DNA from: Prostheceraeus crozeri
Taxonomy: Eukaryota; Platyhelminthes; Polycladida; Euryleptidae
Direction: 5' to 3'
Length of the DNA: 64,000 nt
Assembly (NCBI GenBank): GCA_907163375.1
Contig: CAJQUW010010445.1
Coordinates: 186,001-250,000, forward strand
Under the pieces are notes generated by a model, which ran no database searches, had not been told where the DNA came from, and was given only the letters and a program-made list of their open reading frames with translations. Of the stretch, positions 13,641-24,354 are shown in pieces (within the stretch, counting starts at the first letter, position 1; each line of letters starts with the position of its first letter). The translations under genes and the position numbers were made by a program.

Positions 13641-14149
13641 AAAACATGGTCTTTTTCATAATCAGCTGTCTCTTATTTCAGCTTATTGCCACAGAGCTTA
13701 TTATTGACTATTGTTTTCATGTATTTTTATCTCAACTAATTTACATTCATTTACGTAGCAACAACCTTCAAGGAACTGCGTAAAGTACTGAAGCTACTGA
13801 AGAAAGGCATATACTGTCCGAATTGACGCTATGTTGGGCTTGATGCAATTTAGACTTACTGTTTTACTGTTCAAATCATGACATTGATATCCTTTAGAGC
13901 AGAAAATATAATTTTTATGAAGTGTATAGAATGGCAATGATGACAGCTACATTGCTGACCTGCAGCCTATCTCGAAGTCATCACACAGGATACTGTTTTA
14001 AATTATTTACCAAGCATGTCATTCAAATTGAGCGCTTAATGTCACCGAGGTGGTCCATCAATTTATCTTTTTGATGCATAATAATCGACTTTTATGTGAT
14101 TTGATCTGAATCTCGTCTCAATTATTACGTCGTTAGTTAAGAACAAAAA
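13641..14149. other. No feature seen
   Basis: AT-rich sequence with no frame, repeat or RNA that I can support. Confidence 0.4.
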
Positions 14150-14154
14150 AATTG

Positions 14155-14269
14155 CTTATTTTGATACTGATGCGGAACCGCCAATCGGACACACGCAGGA
14201 ACAACATATACAAAAAAAATTGCTTATTTTGATACTGATGCGGAACCGCCAATCGGACACACGCAGGAA
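14155..14269 (+). repeat. Two-copy direct repeat of about 50 bp
   Basis: The block starting attgcttattttgatact and ending acacacgcagga occurs twice, about 70 bp apart, with near-perfect identity. It looks like a recent local duplication. The joining bases are A-rich. Confidence 0.8.
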
Positions 14270-14514
14270 ATATAATTTGAATGTTCAGCAACAATGCGAA
14301 TCCCATCAGCCGTTCACTAAAACCTACAATATCAACTACATAATCTGTCAGCCCTTCGCTATTCAAAACTTCAACGAAAAAATGTTCGCTGTTTATACTC
14401 GGAAGCACATTTGGCGAAACGCTGCTCTACCATGTGACCAGGTTTCATTTTTCTCACTCATTCTTTCGCGCTGAGTGTTATCGAGAGTGCAGAGTGTGCC
14501 TATTTTAAAAGTTT

Positions 14515-14585
14515 GACCCAGATTTGAACCCCGGACGAAGAGCGAACACTCTACCACACGGCCACTGCGCCGGTGCCAACTTGCG
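14515..14585 (-). repeat. tRNA-like head of a SINE (or tRNA pseudogene)
   Basis: On the minus strand the sequence reads GGCGCAGTGGCCGTGTGGTA, resembling a pol III A box (TGGCCGTGTGG), and about 35 nt later GGGGTTCAAATCTGGG, a good B box (GGTTCAAATC). The spacing suits a tRNA-type internal promoter, but the stems are not clean and no anticodon arm could be assigned. A SINE head is therefore more likely than a working tRNA. It sits just outside the left end of the hAT element starting at 14682. Confidence 0.5.
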
Positions 14586-14993
14586 CATGGCAAACCTGCT
14601 AAGAAGGCAAAACTTGTATCTGGATCGCATACTGCCAAATCATCGGGCTCTGCCACCTTTCCACCTCGTCTCCCATACACACAGAGTGTCCGCGGTCGGG
14701 AATTTTAGATTGACTGTGCGTCAACTGCACGTATATGTTTAACCCATTAATCTGATAATCACACTGATATCAACTTCATTATTTTTTAGTTTGTCAGACG
14801 ACTTGCAAAAATGCAATATTATGCTGCTCAAGCTGTGAAATGTACTTGTAAAATATAACCTCGGGTGCATCTTCTATAATTGGTGGACCAATGATACCCT
14901 CCGCGAGTACACCTGTCGTCCAGATTTCCTCGGATATGTCTCAGTGCTCTTCAGTTACCTCCCTCGCTCAAAATAATCTCAATAACCTTCATA

Positions 14994-16391
14994 CAGGGTG
15001 CGCAAAAATAAGTGGGACACCTCGTTATAAGGTGACTTCATTGAACGATGCTAACATAAACGGTATCTACGAAAGTTCAATAGTCGATATGGCTTCCCGA
15101 TATGGCCTTGATGCGCTCGGAAATTCGTCTTGGCAATGAGATTTTAACAGATCTCTTGAATGTCGTCAGCATGATGAACGGTGTGAAGCATCCACTTGAT
15201 AGCTTCATGTTTTGTTCTTATACCTAACTTTCCAAATCTGCGCTTCAAAATTGCCCACAGATTCTCTATTAGGTTGAGATCAGGACTATTTACTGTCATG
15301 CTAACACGGCAACACTACTCGGTCGGAAAAATTTCTTTTCGACACCCGCAGTGTGACAGGTGTCGAGGTCTTACTGGAATACCAAGTAAGTGCCTTGGAA
15401 CTGGTCCTCAGCTTGTTGAAACACCCGATGTTCAAGAACTTGGAGATGCTGCTCTTTCCTCATAGTTCCTTCCACCAAATGAACTTTTCCAATGCTCTGC
15501 TGCCAGGTCATGCAACAACAGAGCATCAGCTTAACAGGGTGCTTGAAGATCTGCTGGAAATGAACCTCTGTCGGTGATCACTGTAGGAACATCGAATAAA
15601 CTAATTCTGATGAGACTGAAGTTCCAGCGTTTGTTCATCAGAAAAGATTGTCTGAGAAAAGGAAAAAAATACTTAAGATTATTTTCACGTATGCAAATTA
15701 TGTGAGGTATCATACGTACTGATCACCACATTTCAATAGAACATTCTTAATGATCATCAGTCCGTTTCAGATACTTTTCCTTCATGATTGGGGTAGGAAC
15801 TTGACATCTGATGGGCTTGAATGGAATTCGGCCACCTATCAGCCTATACTGAGCTGTGCGTCTACTCAGAACTCATCTCTCCTCTCAGCTAATTTGCGGT
15901 CATCGTTGGATTAACCGTGCTCAATCTAGTGAGCACATGGTCGTCAGTCGATTTGTAATGCGCTTGCGGTCACACTGCGTTTTCAATGACTTCACACATT
16001 TCAGTTTTTTTGTAACACTGCACAGTTCTACCAACTGCACTTTTGGATAAAAATTCAATCCATCGACTATTTGTCGAATGGGCTTCTAGGAATGATCGAC
16101 GAGAGTCACAATTTGAAAGCACAGTTTGTCAGTTAGATTGCTCATTTTGGCACAGAATTGACAGAATTTTGATGAGATCTTCAACTTTTCATGAAGCATT
16201 CAAATTTGATTTTTGAATCAACTGTGGCAATAATAAATAGTCACTATATTGACTAAATTGAGCATTCAAATGTTATTGTTAACTGTTGAGAGCTATGACA
16301 CCGGAGGAAAGATATAGACGGGCGACTGATGCTTAGATGCATAATTCACTTAAAGAAATAACACTGTTTCACTTAATTTTGCTCACCCTGT
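14994..16391 (-). mobile_element. Tc1/mariner-superfamily transposon (decayed), nested in the hAT element
   Basis: Terminal inverted repeats are visible: CAGGGTGCGCAAAAATAAGT at 14994 and, on the minus strand from 16391, CAGGGTGAGCAAAATTAAGT. A TA precedes the left end; the right TA is not intact. The minus strand at about 15290-15130 encodes SPDLNLIENLWAILKRRFG, the conserved last catalytic block (P-DLN-IEN-W) of Tc1/mariner transposases, followed by helical residues ending TKHEAIKWMLHTV. Further upstream in the element only fragments of the transposase survive (around 15713-15531). It is non-functional as it stands, with several stops and frame changes. Confidence 0.7.
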
Positions 16392-16446
16392 TTATTCCAC
16401 GATCGGTCAAAAACTAATTGAGCTTTTACCTCTGAATTACAAATTT

Positions 16447-17120
16447 TTGATAAATTCCAGGGCTATTTCACCAAACCTGATAGAGACAAACGCCAGTCCT
16501 TCCAAAAAACGTATGAAAAAATTGCTGGAGATTCTAATGAAACAAAGTCGAATATCTCCAGAAGTTGCTGATTCTGCCAAACTACAATTTAGTATGTATT
16601 GTCAAGATCAAGCATTCATGAGGGATATTCGGCTTTGTAAAAACAAACGGCTTGGTGAATTTTACTTCAAGCTTATCGCGAACAGTGGCGAAAGACAAGA
16701 CTTGTGATTTGTTGTAAAGAAGGTGCTGCTGTTTCACATGGAAACGCGCAAGTAGAGTGTGCATTCTCGATCAATATGATCGCTGAAAAGTTATCTGAAT
16801 CATCTTTGGTTGCGCAATGAGTTGTCTATGATGCGATAGCAGAGGCAGGTTAGTCCTCTGTCCGTGACAATTACCCCATTGATGATGAAAAGTCTCCGAG
16901 GTGCTCGTCAAAGATATCGCTGCTCTTTGGAGTCCAAAAGAAGTAAGGACAAAAGTCAAGAGATCACATTCAAGAGAAATCAGGAAGCAGATGCGACCCT
17001 CGCGCAGCTACAGGCAAAGTCAGTAGATCTGCGGACGCAGTAGACATCATCAGATGAGCTGCTTAGAAAGTAGATTGAACGTGTTTCACAGATTGTCTCA
17101 CAGAAGTGAAAGTAATTAAT
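16447..17120 (+). pseudogene. C-terminal part of a hAT-like transposase with a coiled-coil tail
   Basis: The frame at 16447-16707 (KKLLEILMKQSRISPEVADS) is followed, one frame over at about 16719-16850, by SHGNAQVECAFSIN and IAEKLSESSLVAQ. That is the hAT C-terminal dimerisation/RNase H end, whose family pattern is GNAxVExxFSxN…LxExSLVAQ. A degraded charged, Gln/Lys-rich tail follows to about 17120. The frame is broken by at least one frameshift and several stops. The N-terminal zinc finger and the first catalytic residues are absent. The same architecture is seen at 22.0-23.5 kb and 59.0-59.6 kb. Confidence 0.6.
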
Positions 17121-17629
17121 TCCGCTTTGTACATATATTATTGAAGTTGGTGAGGCGTTTTATGAATGAATTATTATTTTTATAACTACTAGAATTTATC
17201 GATAATCATGTTCGAACATGACTGAACCCGATTTTGTTTTCATAATCCGTTTTTGCTCCTTTTGCTGTTATTCTCATGAATTGAGGCTGGTGAGGCCTTT
17301 TATGAAATGACTTGTTTTTCATAAGGGTAGAAAAGGCTTTGTTGAGAAATTTATTGGTTGCAAAGAAATGTGCAATCGAAAGTAAGAAAAAGTAAAAAAT
17401 GCTATGCTGGGGATCACGAGGAAAGGGTGTAAGATAGGTCATGCAATCATGAGATGACCGATTTAAAAATCAATCAAAAGTTTAATCCGTTGTTTAGTCT
17501 CAATAGACAACACACCCTTGTCTGGCACATGCATGATTATCAATTACTTGATAGTAGCATTTAAAAAGCTTACATTTGAAATTCGGGAAAAATCGGGAAT
17601 TTGGACATCGAAATGCCGCGGACACCCTG

Positions 17630-18423
17630 TTTATTTCCACATTTCTTCTCAACATTACATCCACAATTTCTGCCGATCTTCTGAACATGACTCCGATGTT
17701 CCACTTTCCAAATCGCAAATTATCAAACGGACTATTTCTTCTTTCCACTTGCAAACCTCTATGCACTCTATCAGACTGTTAGCTGTAATTCCCACTTCTC
17801 GCATTGGTCACTTGTCCCACGCTTTTATTTAATGAACGCCATGTAGTAGCGCACGAAGTCCATCAGATCGGGCATTGTTCGTTGCATTTTCAAAATTCAC
17901 TATCCATAAGAAAAAATTGAACCACAGTTTTTTTGTCGGATGCCCTTCCTTATACAACCTGTTTTGGTGGAAGAGGAATCCCTGCTACACATTACTGGAA
18001 CCGATTCTTGTTTCCAGCGCTCACCCGCCCACTGGGTCACCCTGACTAGGCGTATATAAAGACGCTCACAATCACCTTGTCCCAGGTTCGTCATAAGATT
18101 ATGTTTTTCAAGGTGTAGCTCGGTCGAATTTTGAACTTTTTCTCAATCTCAACTCTGTATTTTCCTAAGTTAAACGGGACATCTCTAACTATGTCAAGTA
18201 GCGTCGCTTGCGCACAGCAGTCGAAAACAGAGTTGATGATGACAGGAGAATCGAGGATAGAATCATTCGTTACTGAGTGCATGGAGATCGATGGCTACAA
18301 CTAGGAGTTGAAATTTGCATCAAGACTACACATCGGAAGCAAACGTCACATGCTCATCATCGGTCGATATTCGACCACCAATGTTGCGCTTCCAAGTGCA
18401 ATAATAAGTGATAAAAATATCAT
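17630..18423. other. No feature seen
   Basis: Unassigned AT-rich sequence. Short frames on both strands show no conserved motif. Confidence 0.4.
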
Positions 18424-19038
18424 TGTTACGAATGGCACCTAGGGTTTCGGTGCAAGTTTCTTACTTCACGATTTTTGTGGGATCTGCTCGAAGACAAGCC
18501 GTCTTATAACCCGGATACAAGTAAACCGAATTGTGGGATCTGCTCGAAGACAAGCCATCTCATAACCCGGATACAAGTAAACCGAATAGAACAATCAAAA
18601 CAATTGCCAAAACTCCTTTAATTGACACGGTCAATCTATGGCTTTTTTCAATAGGTGGAACAGGATGTACAGGTGCTCAGACGAAGTCAGCGGAGTTACG
18701 CTGTCAGAGACTTCTCAACTTTGTGTGTCCTTTGTTTCTATTAACAATTATTTTAAATAGTTCGTGCACACCAGACAATAATTGGCTGGTTTCCCCTTTC
18801 TCAGTCCTGTCTGTCACTCAAAGAAAGTGCTGACTGCAATCGCGCCTACATCCCGAGGTGGCTTCATCACACAATAACAAGGGAATTAAGACATTGTGCA
18901 ACAATATATCAATCAGACAAGAAGAAACTCTCAACAGCAAAGCAAACACTGTAACACAAGCTTACCAAATCAACACCTCACTTGTTAAGAAAATAATAAG
19001 TCACTGGAGAAATAAAATCAAACCTCTATTTCGTCGCA
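18424..19038 (+). mobile_element. Solo LTR (fossil), copy 1 of a TGTTACGAA…-type LTR family
   Basis: It begins TGTTACGAATGGCACC and ends in CA after CTCTATTTCGTC. The flanks are ATCAT and ATCAA, an imperfect 5-bp target duplication. It aligns over its whole length, in inverted orientation and at roughly 80% identity by eye, with the LTR at 27640-28193. It is longer than that copy because a segment of about 58 bp (GTGGGATCTGCTCGAAGACA…) is tandemly doubled near the start. No internal region is attached. Likely a Ty3/Gypsy-type LTR of moderate age. Confidence 0.7.
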
Positions 19039-19330
19039 ATCAACAATGTGTGATTCCATTGATTTCCATCATGCAAAAAATGCGGACTGTCAGCGTATCC
19101 ATACATGTCCAATAATTTATTGACGATATTTGTTTAGCCACAATTTCTTAAACTTTTTTGAGTGAGAATTTGAAATCCTATGAGATGTTGTATCATATCC
19201 TGGAGATTTCACATTTCAAAACTGATAACATTTTCATGAGACTTCAAACTCTAATATTTTATAGTGGTTCATTTTAAAGTAGTGACTAAAGTCTCAATAA
19301 TGTAGCCTATCATTTATCTACATAAATAAC

Positions 19331-19348
19331 TATATATATATATATATA
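19331..19348. repeat. (TA)n microsatellite
   Basis: Nine TA units. They lie about 90 bp beyond the stop codon of the minus-strand LINE (19439-20823), where CR1-like LINEs often end in a short simple repeat, so this may mark the LINE 3' end. Confidence 0.75.
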
Positions 19349-19438
19349 GAAATTTCAACCGAAATCGAACAAAATTCGACAATAGCGAAGAATCGCTTTA
19401 TCGACGAAAGAAAGTTAGTAAAAAAGTCAAGTCGTACA

Positions 19439-20823
19439 TTACAAAAAATAATCAAGTTTTGTCTTGAAGACAGTCACGGACGGGCTCTCAATTATTGAAG
19501 ACGGTAACTGGTTCCAAATCCTGACGGCTCTGTTTGTAAAGAAATAGGATCTCGGTCTGCAATTTTTGACTAGCTGCTGCCGATACCGAAAAGCGTGTCC
19601 ACGTGTTGTAACGCTTGACTCGCCGGGACCATTCAGATGAAGAGGCTGGAGCGGATAAACCCATGTCAATTTGAAAAGGCCGTGATGAATCTTGTAAAGC
19701 AGCAAAAGATCTGATCTTATCCGACGATCACTGAGGCTTCTCAAATTCAGTTTTTGAAGACGTTCGTATGTCAAGCCTCTCAAACTCGCAACTTGTCGTG
19801 TTGCCCTTCTCTGAACTCTTTCTAGTCTTTGAATATCTTCAACATTGTAAGGATTCCAAACCTGAACACAATACTCAAGCAGAGGTCTGACATGTGCGAT
19901 GTATATTGGCATTAGTGACGCTTGTGTTAGGTATCTGAACGTGCGCCTGTACATCCCGAGGCACTTGTTTGCTTTGGCAACGACAGATTCCTTTTGTAGC
20001 CTCCACTTCAGATCCGCAGTCAGAATTACTCCTAGATCATTGAGACCTGCTCTCTTTAATGAATTTTTTAACTGTAGTAGGGCCTTCTTGAGGCAGCAAT
20101 TTCATACTGAAAATGGGGGTTAGATCGTCCAAAGTGAACAACTTCACATTTAGATGAGTTCAATTGCATCTGGCAACTATCAGTCCATCTGCTTACATTA
20201 TCGATTTCATGCTGGATATCATGTGAATTCGAATCTCTTGTATCTTTTATGATCAACTTCAAATCATCCGCATAAAGTTTGCAGTTGCTCTTGCAGACTA
20301 GAGGTAAGTCGTTTATAAATAGCAAAAATAGGACGGGACCCAAAACAGAGCCCTGTGGAACTCCGCTCGTAACCATTGTCCAGTCTGAGGTACTAGATCC
20401 AATGACAACACGCTGCCTTCTCTTGTACAAAAATGCTTTGATCCATCGCAAAAGATTATCCCTCAAACCATATCGAGACAGTTTAAACGCCAAAAAGGGA
20501 AACCTTATCAAATGCTTTCGCAAAATCAAAATAGATGACACCTACTGACTCCCTTTTATGCATTGCCTCTGTTAAAACATCCATTGTTTCCATGAGATTG
20601 CTCATGCAGTCTCTTTGAGGAAGAAATCCATGCTGATTTACCGAAAGAAGCGAATTATCAATTAGATAGCGCAAAGCGAAATCACGAATGATGCTCTCGA
20701 GTACTTTACAAGGAATGCAAGTTAGAGAAATTGGTCGGAAATTATTGAGCTTAGACGTTTTCTTGTCTTTTCTGAGGGGCTTTACGTTGGCATCTCTCCA
20801 AAGCGAAGGAATATTCCCCTATC
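19439..20823 (-). mobile_element. CR1/Jockey-group LINE, 5'-truncated (RT and C-terminal region)
   Basis: Read on the minus strand from about 20823. It holds RT motifs in order: KTSKLNNFRPISLTCI, then GVIYFDFAKAFDKV (catalytic Asp block), SGVPQGSVLGPVLFLLFIND, and CKLYADDLKLI (the YADD active site). The C-terminal block follows (YIAHVRPLLEYCVQVWNPY, then DIQRLERVQRRATRQVASL), typical of CR1/L2/Rex-type LINEs. The reading frame changes about twice (around 20.5 kb and 20.0 kb), so the copy is dead. It is truncated at the 5' side just after the first RT block, the usual outcome of incomplete reverse transcription. The endonuclease is absent. Confidence 0.85.
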
Positions 20824-21623
20824 ACTAGACATGGTTCATTAATCAAAAATAGGGTTTACCTCAATCCGAAATTATGGTTAAGATAGGTATATTAAAAGGG
20901 CAAGCGTATTTTTGATTAAGCTTACTTGATATAGAAGATGACATCCTTGCGGTATCTCCAAATTAATGGCAAGGCACGTCTTCACGTCCATGCATTAGAT
21001 TTCTCGCGAATCTTTCCACATCACATAGATGAAGCATGTGCAAATAACAACCTCTACTCATTCTCCTTCATAAATTGAGAGCGATATTACTGACTTTTTG
21101 ACAGTAATCTGAATGCTGCCATCGCCATGACGCAGTTCATGAATATATGACTTACAGGAACCCCTGGAACAGATGAGCACTAAGCCTTCGGTGGTCTTGC
21201 AAAAAGTATGTGTGGTGACATTGTTTATAGGCGAAGGCTATGCGCAAAAAATTGGAATAATGCAGTAATTCTGATTGATACCTTCACTTGAAGTCCACAA
21301 ATTTCACATGCCGTGGAGAAGGTAAGTACATTGTATGATGCACGAGTTGAACATGCACTCGCATGTGTGACTGATCTGCCAACTCGGCTACACATTTATT
21401 TTATGTACACCTTTGCAATAGTTGCTGACATTCCAAGATTTTTACTTAATTTTCGACGCCTACCGTAGGCTTCAATACTTGTACTTGAGAATGTGATTAG
21501 TACTTCACATACCTGTTTTTTAGTTTAGCTTCCTTTTCTCCACTTCCGTTGGGTTAGACAATTATTCTTCATTAATTAGTATAGTCCAACCATTCATAAA
21601 TACAGTATGTTTATTCCAATATG
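20824..21623. other. No feature seen
   Basis: AT-rich stretch between a LINE and a hAT element. I see no coding frame or repeat that I can support. Confidence 0.4.
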
Positions 21624-22007
21624 CAGGCTGTCTAGTGCGTCATTTTTTTCATTTTCTTCATTTTTTTTGGTAACATATCATTTTATTTCATTTTTTGCTG
21701 CTGCTGTCATTTTTTTCATTTTTTCTTCGAAATCATGCATTCTCAAATAGATTTTCGTAAATTGCCGACTACTAGCCTAGTTCAAAATTTATCCTTAGAG
21801 ATATCAGCTCTCCACTTTTTGGATTTTATAATTTTGTTGACTAGTGCACTGAACTCCAGATGTCGTATAACTTGATGGAGAATCATCAAACTTTCGCAAC
21901 ACTCTGTTTTTTGGGATATTCATGATCTTATGGGTGATTCCAGAAAGGCGTAGATGCATTGGAATTCGGTAGAACAGTTGATTTTTGATTTATTCGAATG
22001 GTTTTAA

Positions 22008-23526
22008 AGTGCTCCATGTAAAAGTGAAGATTTCACTCATCTTGCGGATTCGATAACTGAACAAGGGGAAGCATTATTTATTCGCTACACCAATTCACGG
22101 TGGCTTACTCTCTCAAAATCAATTGAAAGAATTCTAATCCGGTGGGATGATTGCAAGAAGTACTTCCTCAGTCATGTGCCAAAACAGTGCGAGTACAAAA
22201 AAACGCTACAGAAAAATAAACGATTCGACAGAATTCGGAAGTGTCTAACCGTTCATGAACAAGATGTAATTCTAACAAGGAAGTTCTTGCTGGATATTGC
22301 TGATATTTTTGAAGAGTATCTTCTCATTTTCCAAGATAGTGACCCCCTTGTACACAGACTGTTTCCGGAAATGAAACACCTCTTGACAACTTTAATGCGT
22401 CGCTTGTTAAAACCGGAAATGGTGGAAATAAAGACTGTAGCCGACCTTCTTCGCATCAATACCGCCAATACAGCCCATCATCTGCAAGAAGTTGAATTTG
22501 GTCAAGCAGCCAATGTCATGAGCGCTATGCAGTCAGAAAGGCAAAAGAAGGGAAGCCGTGAATCAATGAGAACCTCCTATATAGCTATGATTGAACATCC
22601 GCAAACAAAGCTACCTATAGATTCGGAGTTGTTGAAGGATTTGACCTATCTATCCCCCAGTTCGAAGCAAGAGAGTCAAACAGATTCATTGAACGCCATT
22701 AGCCGACTGGCTTCAAAGATGCCGCATATCATCAAAGAGTCTCAAATGTCAGCTTTGCGTGATCAGTGGAAGCTTCATCAATCAGAAAGTATTCCTGATG
22801 AACTTTTCCGAGATAGAACAGGGAAATTGCTTTCTATCGATCAATATTGGAGTGAAGGCATGAATATCAAGTTCGAGAGTAGTAATCAGAAGAAATATGA
22901 ACTTCTTGGTAAATTGATCAAGAGTTGTCTGTCCATCAGCAATGTTAATGCTGATGTCGAGCGTAGGCTAGCGGTTGAGCGAACTAATCTTAGTGATGAA
23001 GCACTTGAGAAGGTGCAAGGAGCATGCACGTCAATATGGTGGCTCTGAGAAAGTGTGTACGCTCTCCAAAGAGATAACGACCTCCGTGCAATAGTCGCAT
23101 CGGAAATTCTCAGAGAGGAAGAAACGCGAACGCGAAGAGTTGGAGATCGCAAAGAGAAAAGAGGAACAAGCTGTTGAGGAGGAAAGATTACGCCAGGCAT
23201 TGATTGATAAATCTGTTAGGAAACACGAGAAATTAGATGCGAAAAAGGAAAAATTACAGAAGATAGAAGAGGAAGTAACGGAAGAATACGAAATCTCGCT
23301 GCGGATGTTAAAAGAAGCAAAGTTGCAACTGGACAACTCCATTGCTGCAAATGATATGGTGGGTTTTAGAGTTGTCCAAGAATTGTACTCCTCAGTGAGT
23401 GAGAAAGTTTCAAGGCTGAGCGAATTAAATACAAAACAATCCATAAAAAGAGCAGAGATTGGATCGAAGCGAAAGTGTGCATTCGAGAAACTTATGAACA
23501 ATGTTAAAAATCGAAAGAAGATATGA
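22008..23526 (+). pseudogene. hAT-like transposase, C-terminal half, with coiled-coil tail
   Basis: The frame open from 22008 reads CKSEDFTHLADSITEQGEAL, then NSRWLTLSKSIERIL, the TRWLSLxxxVxRLL block seen in hAT-like/RNase H transposases. It runs to 23048 with the dimerisation end LSISNVNADVERRLAVERTN followed by LSDEALEKV (family: NAxVERxFSxxxxxLSDExL). One frameshift near 23.02 kb and one stop before 23.14 kb lead into a highly charged coiled-coil tail at 23140-23526 (RKEEQAVEEERLRQAL, KKEKLQKIEEEVTEEYE). The N-terminal BED finger and first catalytic Asp are not seen. This is the best preserved of three related copies in the window. Confidence 0.65.
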
Positions 23527-23590
23527 AGCCATGAACTATATTTGCAATTATTCATGAATTGTGGTAATTCGCCATTGACCTATGTTGTTA

Positions 23591-23710
23591 TGGTAGATGT
23601 AATGAAAAAATAGACGTCTTAGGTCAATAAATCATATAATACTCCCAAATTTTCGAATGTCTCTTTCTCAAGGGTATGAAATCACACTGACAGTGGGCAA
23701 ATTATCTTAC
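23591..23710 (-). repeat. PLE terminal repeat, left (inverted copy)
   Basis: 120 bp, the exact reverse complement of 24235-24354. It contains the CTTGAGAAAG…GAAA block (on the minus strand) that recurs in the other PLE tails of the window. Confidence 0.9.
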
Positions 23711-23727
23711 AATGAAAACTTCTTTAA

Positions 23728-24180
23728 ATGAAACACTTCCAGGCAACTAAGATAAGAAAAGAGTTTAAAAGTTTCCAGCATCATTTGTTTGATTTGAAGC
23801 CAGTAGTTGTGACCCAGCCTAATTTGAAAAGAAGTGTTTCATTTAAAGAAAAATTATTTTGTACTAGTAATTGTTTGTGTAAGAATAATAATTTTTGTTA
23901 CATGAAAAATGTTGTTTATCATTTGACATGTAATTTGTGTAAAAGTTTTTATATCGGTGAGACTTTTCGCTCTTTTCGTCAACGTATGCATGAGCACCTT
24001 ACAACTGATTCGAGTTTATTTCATAAACATTTTGTTAAAACTCATGGTATGTTACCTGACCTTTCATTTGTGGCCCCCTTTATTTTAAAGCGAGGATTTG
24101 CTAATACGATTGAGCGGAAGATATCTGAGAAGGATTTCATTTCTAAGTATCGCCCAGATATCAATGTTTATTTAGTATGA
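23728..24180 (+). CDS. GIY-YIG endonuclease domain of a Penelope-like element (truncated polyprotein)
   Basis: A 150-residue frame, open to its stop. In PLEs the GIY-YIG domain follows the telomerase-like RT and nicks the target. The Cys-rich approach and domain core are clear: VVYHLTCNLCKSFYIGETFR, then SFRQRMHEHL. These carry the CxxC just before the YIG motif, and the Arg and Glu/His residues of the fold. Further on, HFVKTHGMLPDLSF and TIERKISEKDFI give the conserved C-terminal Glu helix. The start codon given is simply the first ATG inside the truncated body, not a native start. The RT domain is missing, so the product could not drive transposition alone. Confidence 0.8.
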   Translation: MKHFQATKIRKEFKSFQHHLFDLKPVVVTQPNLKRSVSFKEKLFCTSNCLCKNNNFCYMKNVVYHLTCNLCKSFYIGETFRSFRQRMHEHLTTDSSLFHKHFVKTHGMLPDLSFVAPFILKRGFANTIERKISEKDFISKYRPDINVYLV

Positions 24181-24234
24181 GAAGTAGGACCTCTGAGTTA
24201 TTTGTGTTTGAATTTTGTACTATGTTAGTTGTTT

Positions 24235-24354
24235 GTAAGATAATTTGCCCACTGTCAGTGTGATTTCATACCCTTGAGAAAGAGACATTCGAAAATTTGG
24301 GAGTATTATATGATTTATTGACCTAAGACGTCTATTTTTTCATTACATCTACCA
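24235..24354 (+). repeat. PLE terminal repeat, right
   Basis: 120 bp, identical to the left repeat in inverted orientation. The block CCTTGAGAAAGAGAC followed by CGAAAA resembles a degenerate hammerhead core (CUGAnGA … GAAAC) as reported for PLE LTRs. It begins 55 bp after the GIY-YIG stop codon. Confidence 0.9.

Larger units (their letters stand above)
14682..17629 (+). mobile_element. hAT-like DNA transposon, decayed, with a nested mariner element
   Basis: The left end reads CAGAGTGTCCGCGG (14682-14695). The right end, read inward on the minus strand, is CAGGGTGTCCGCGG (17616-17629). This gives an imperfect terminal inverted repeat of at least 14 bp. Inside lies the C-terminal part of a hAT-like transposase (16447-17120). 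A separate mariner-type element (14994-16391) is inserted between the left end and the coding part. No 8-bp target duplication is recognisable, so the copy is old or one end is rearranged. Most of the N-terminal transposase is missing. Confidence 0.55.
23562..24354 (+). mobile_element. Young 5'-truncated Penelope-like element with perfect inverted terminal repeats
   Basis: The element is flanked by a 13-bp target duplication, tattcatgaattg (23549-23561 and 24355-24367). Its two 120-bp terminal repeats (23591-23710 and 24235-24354) are inverted and identical. A 29-bp extension (23562-23590) precedes the left repeat, as known for PLE LTRs, which often carry a short tail at one side. Between the repeats only the C-terminal GIY-YIG endonuclease frame remains; the RT is lost by 5' truncation. 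The identical repeats and intact target duplication mean it is recent. It sits inside the hAT element, so it is younger than that. Confidence 0.85.

Noticed and set aside
14515-14585. Functional tRNA gene
   Set aside because: The A and B boxes are visible, but the acceptor and anticodon stems do not pair convincingly. A SINE head is more likely.
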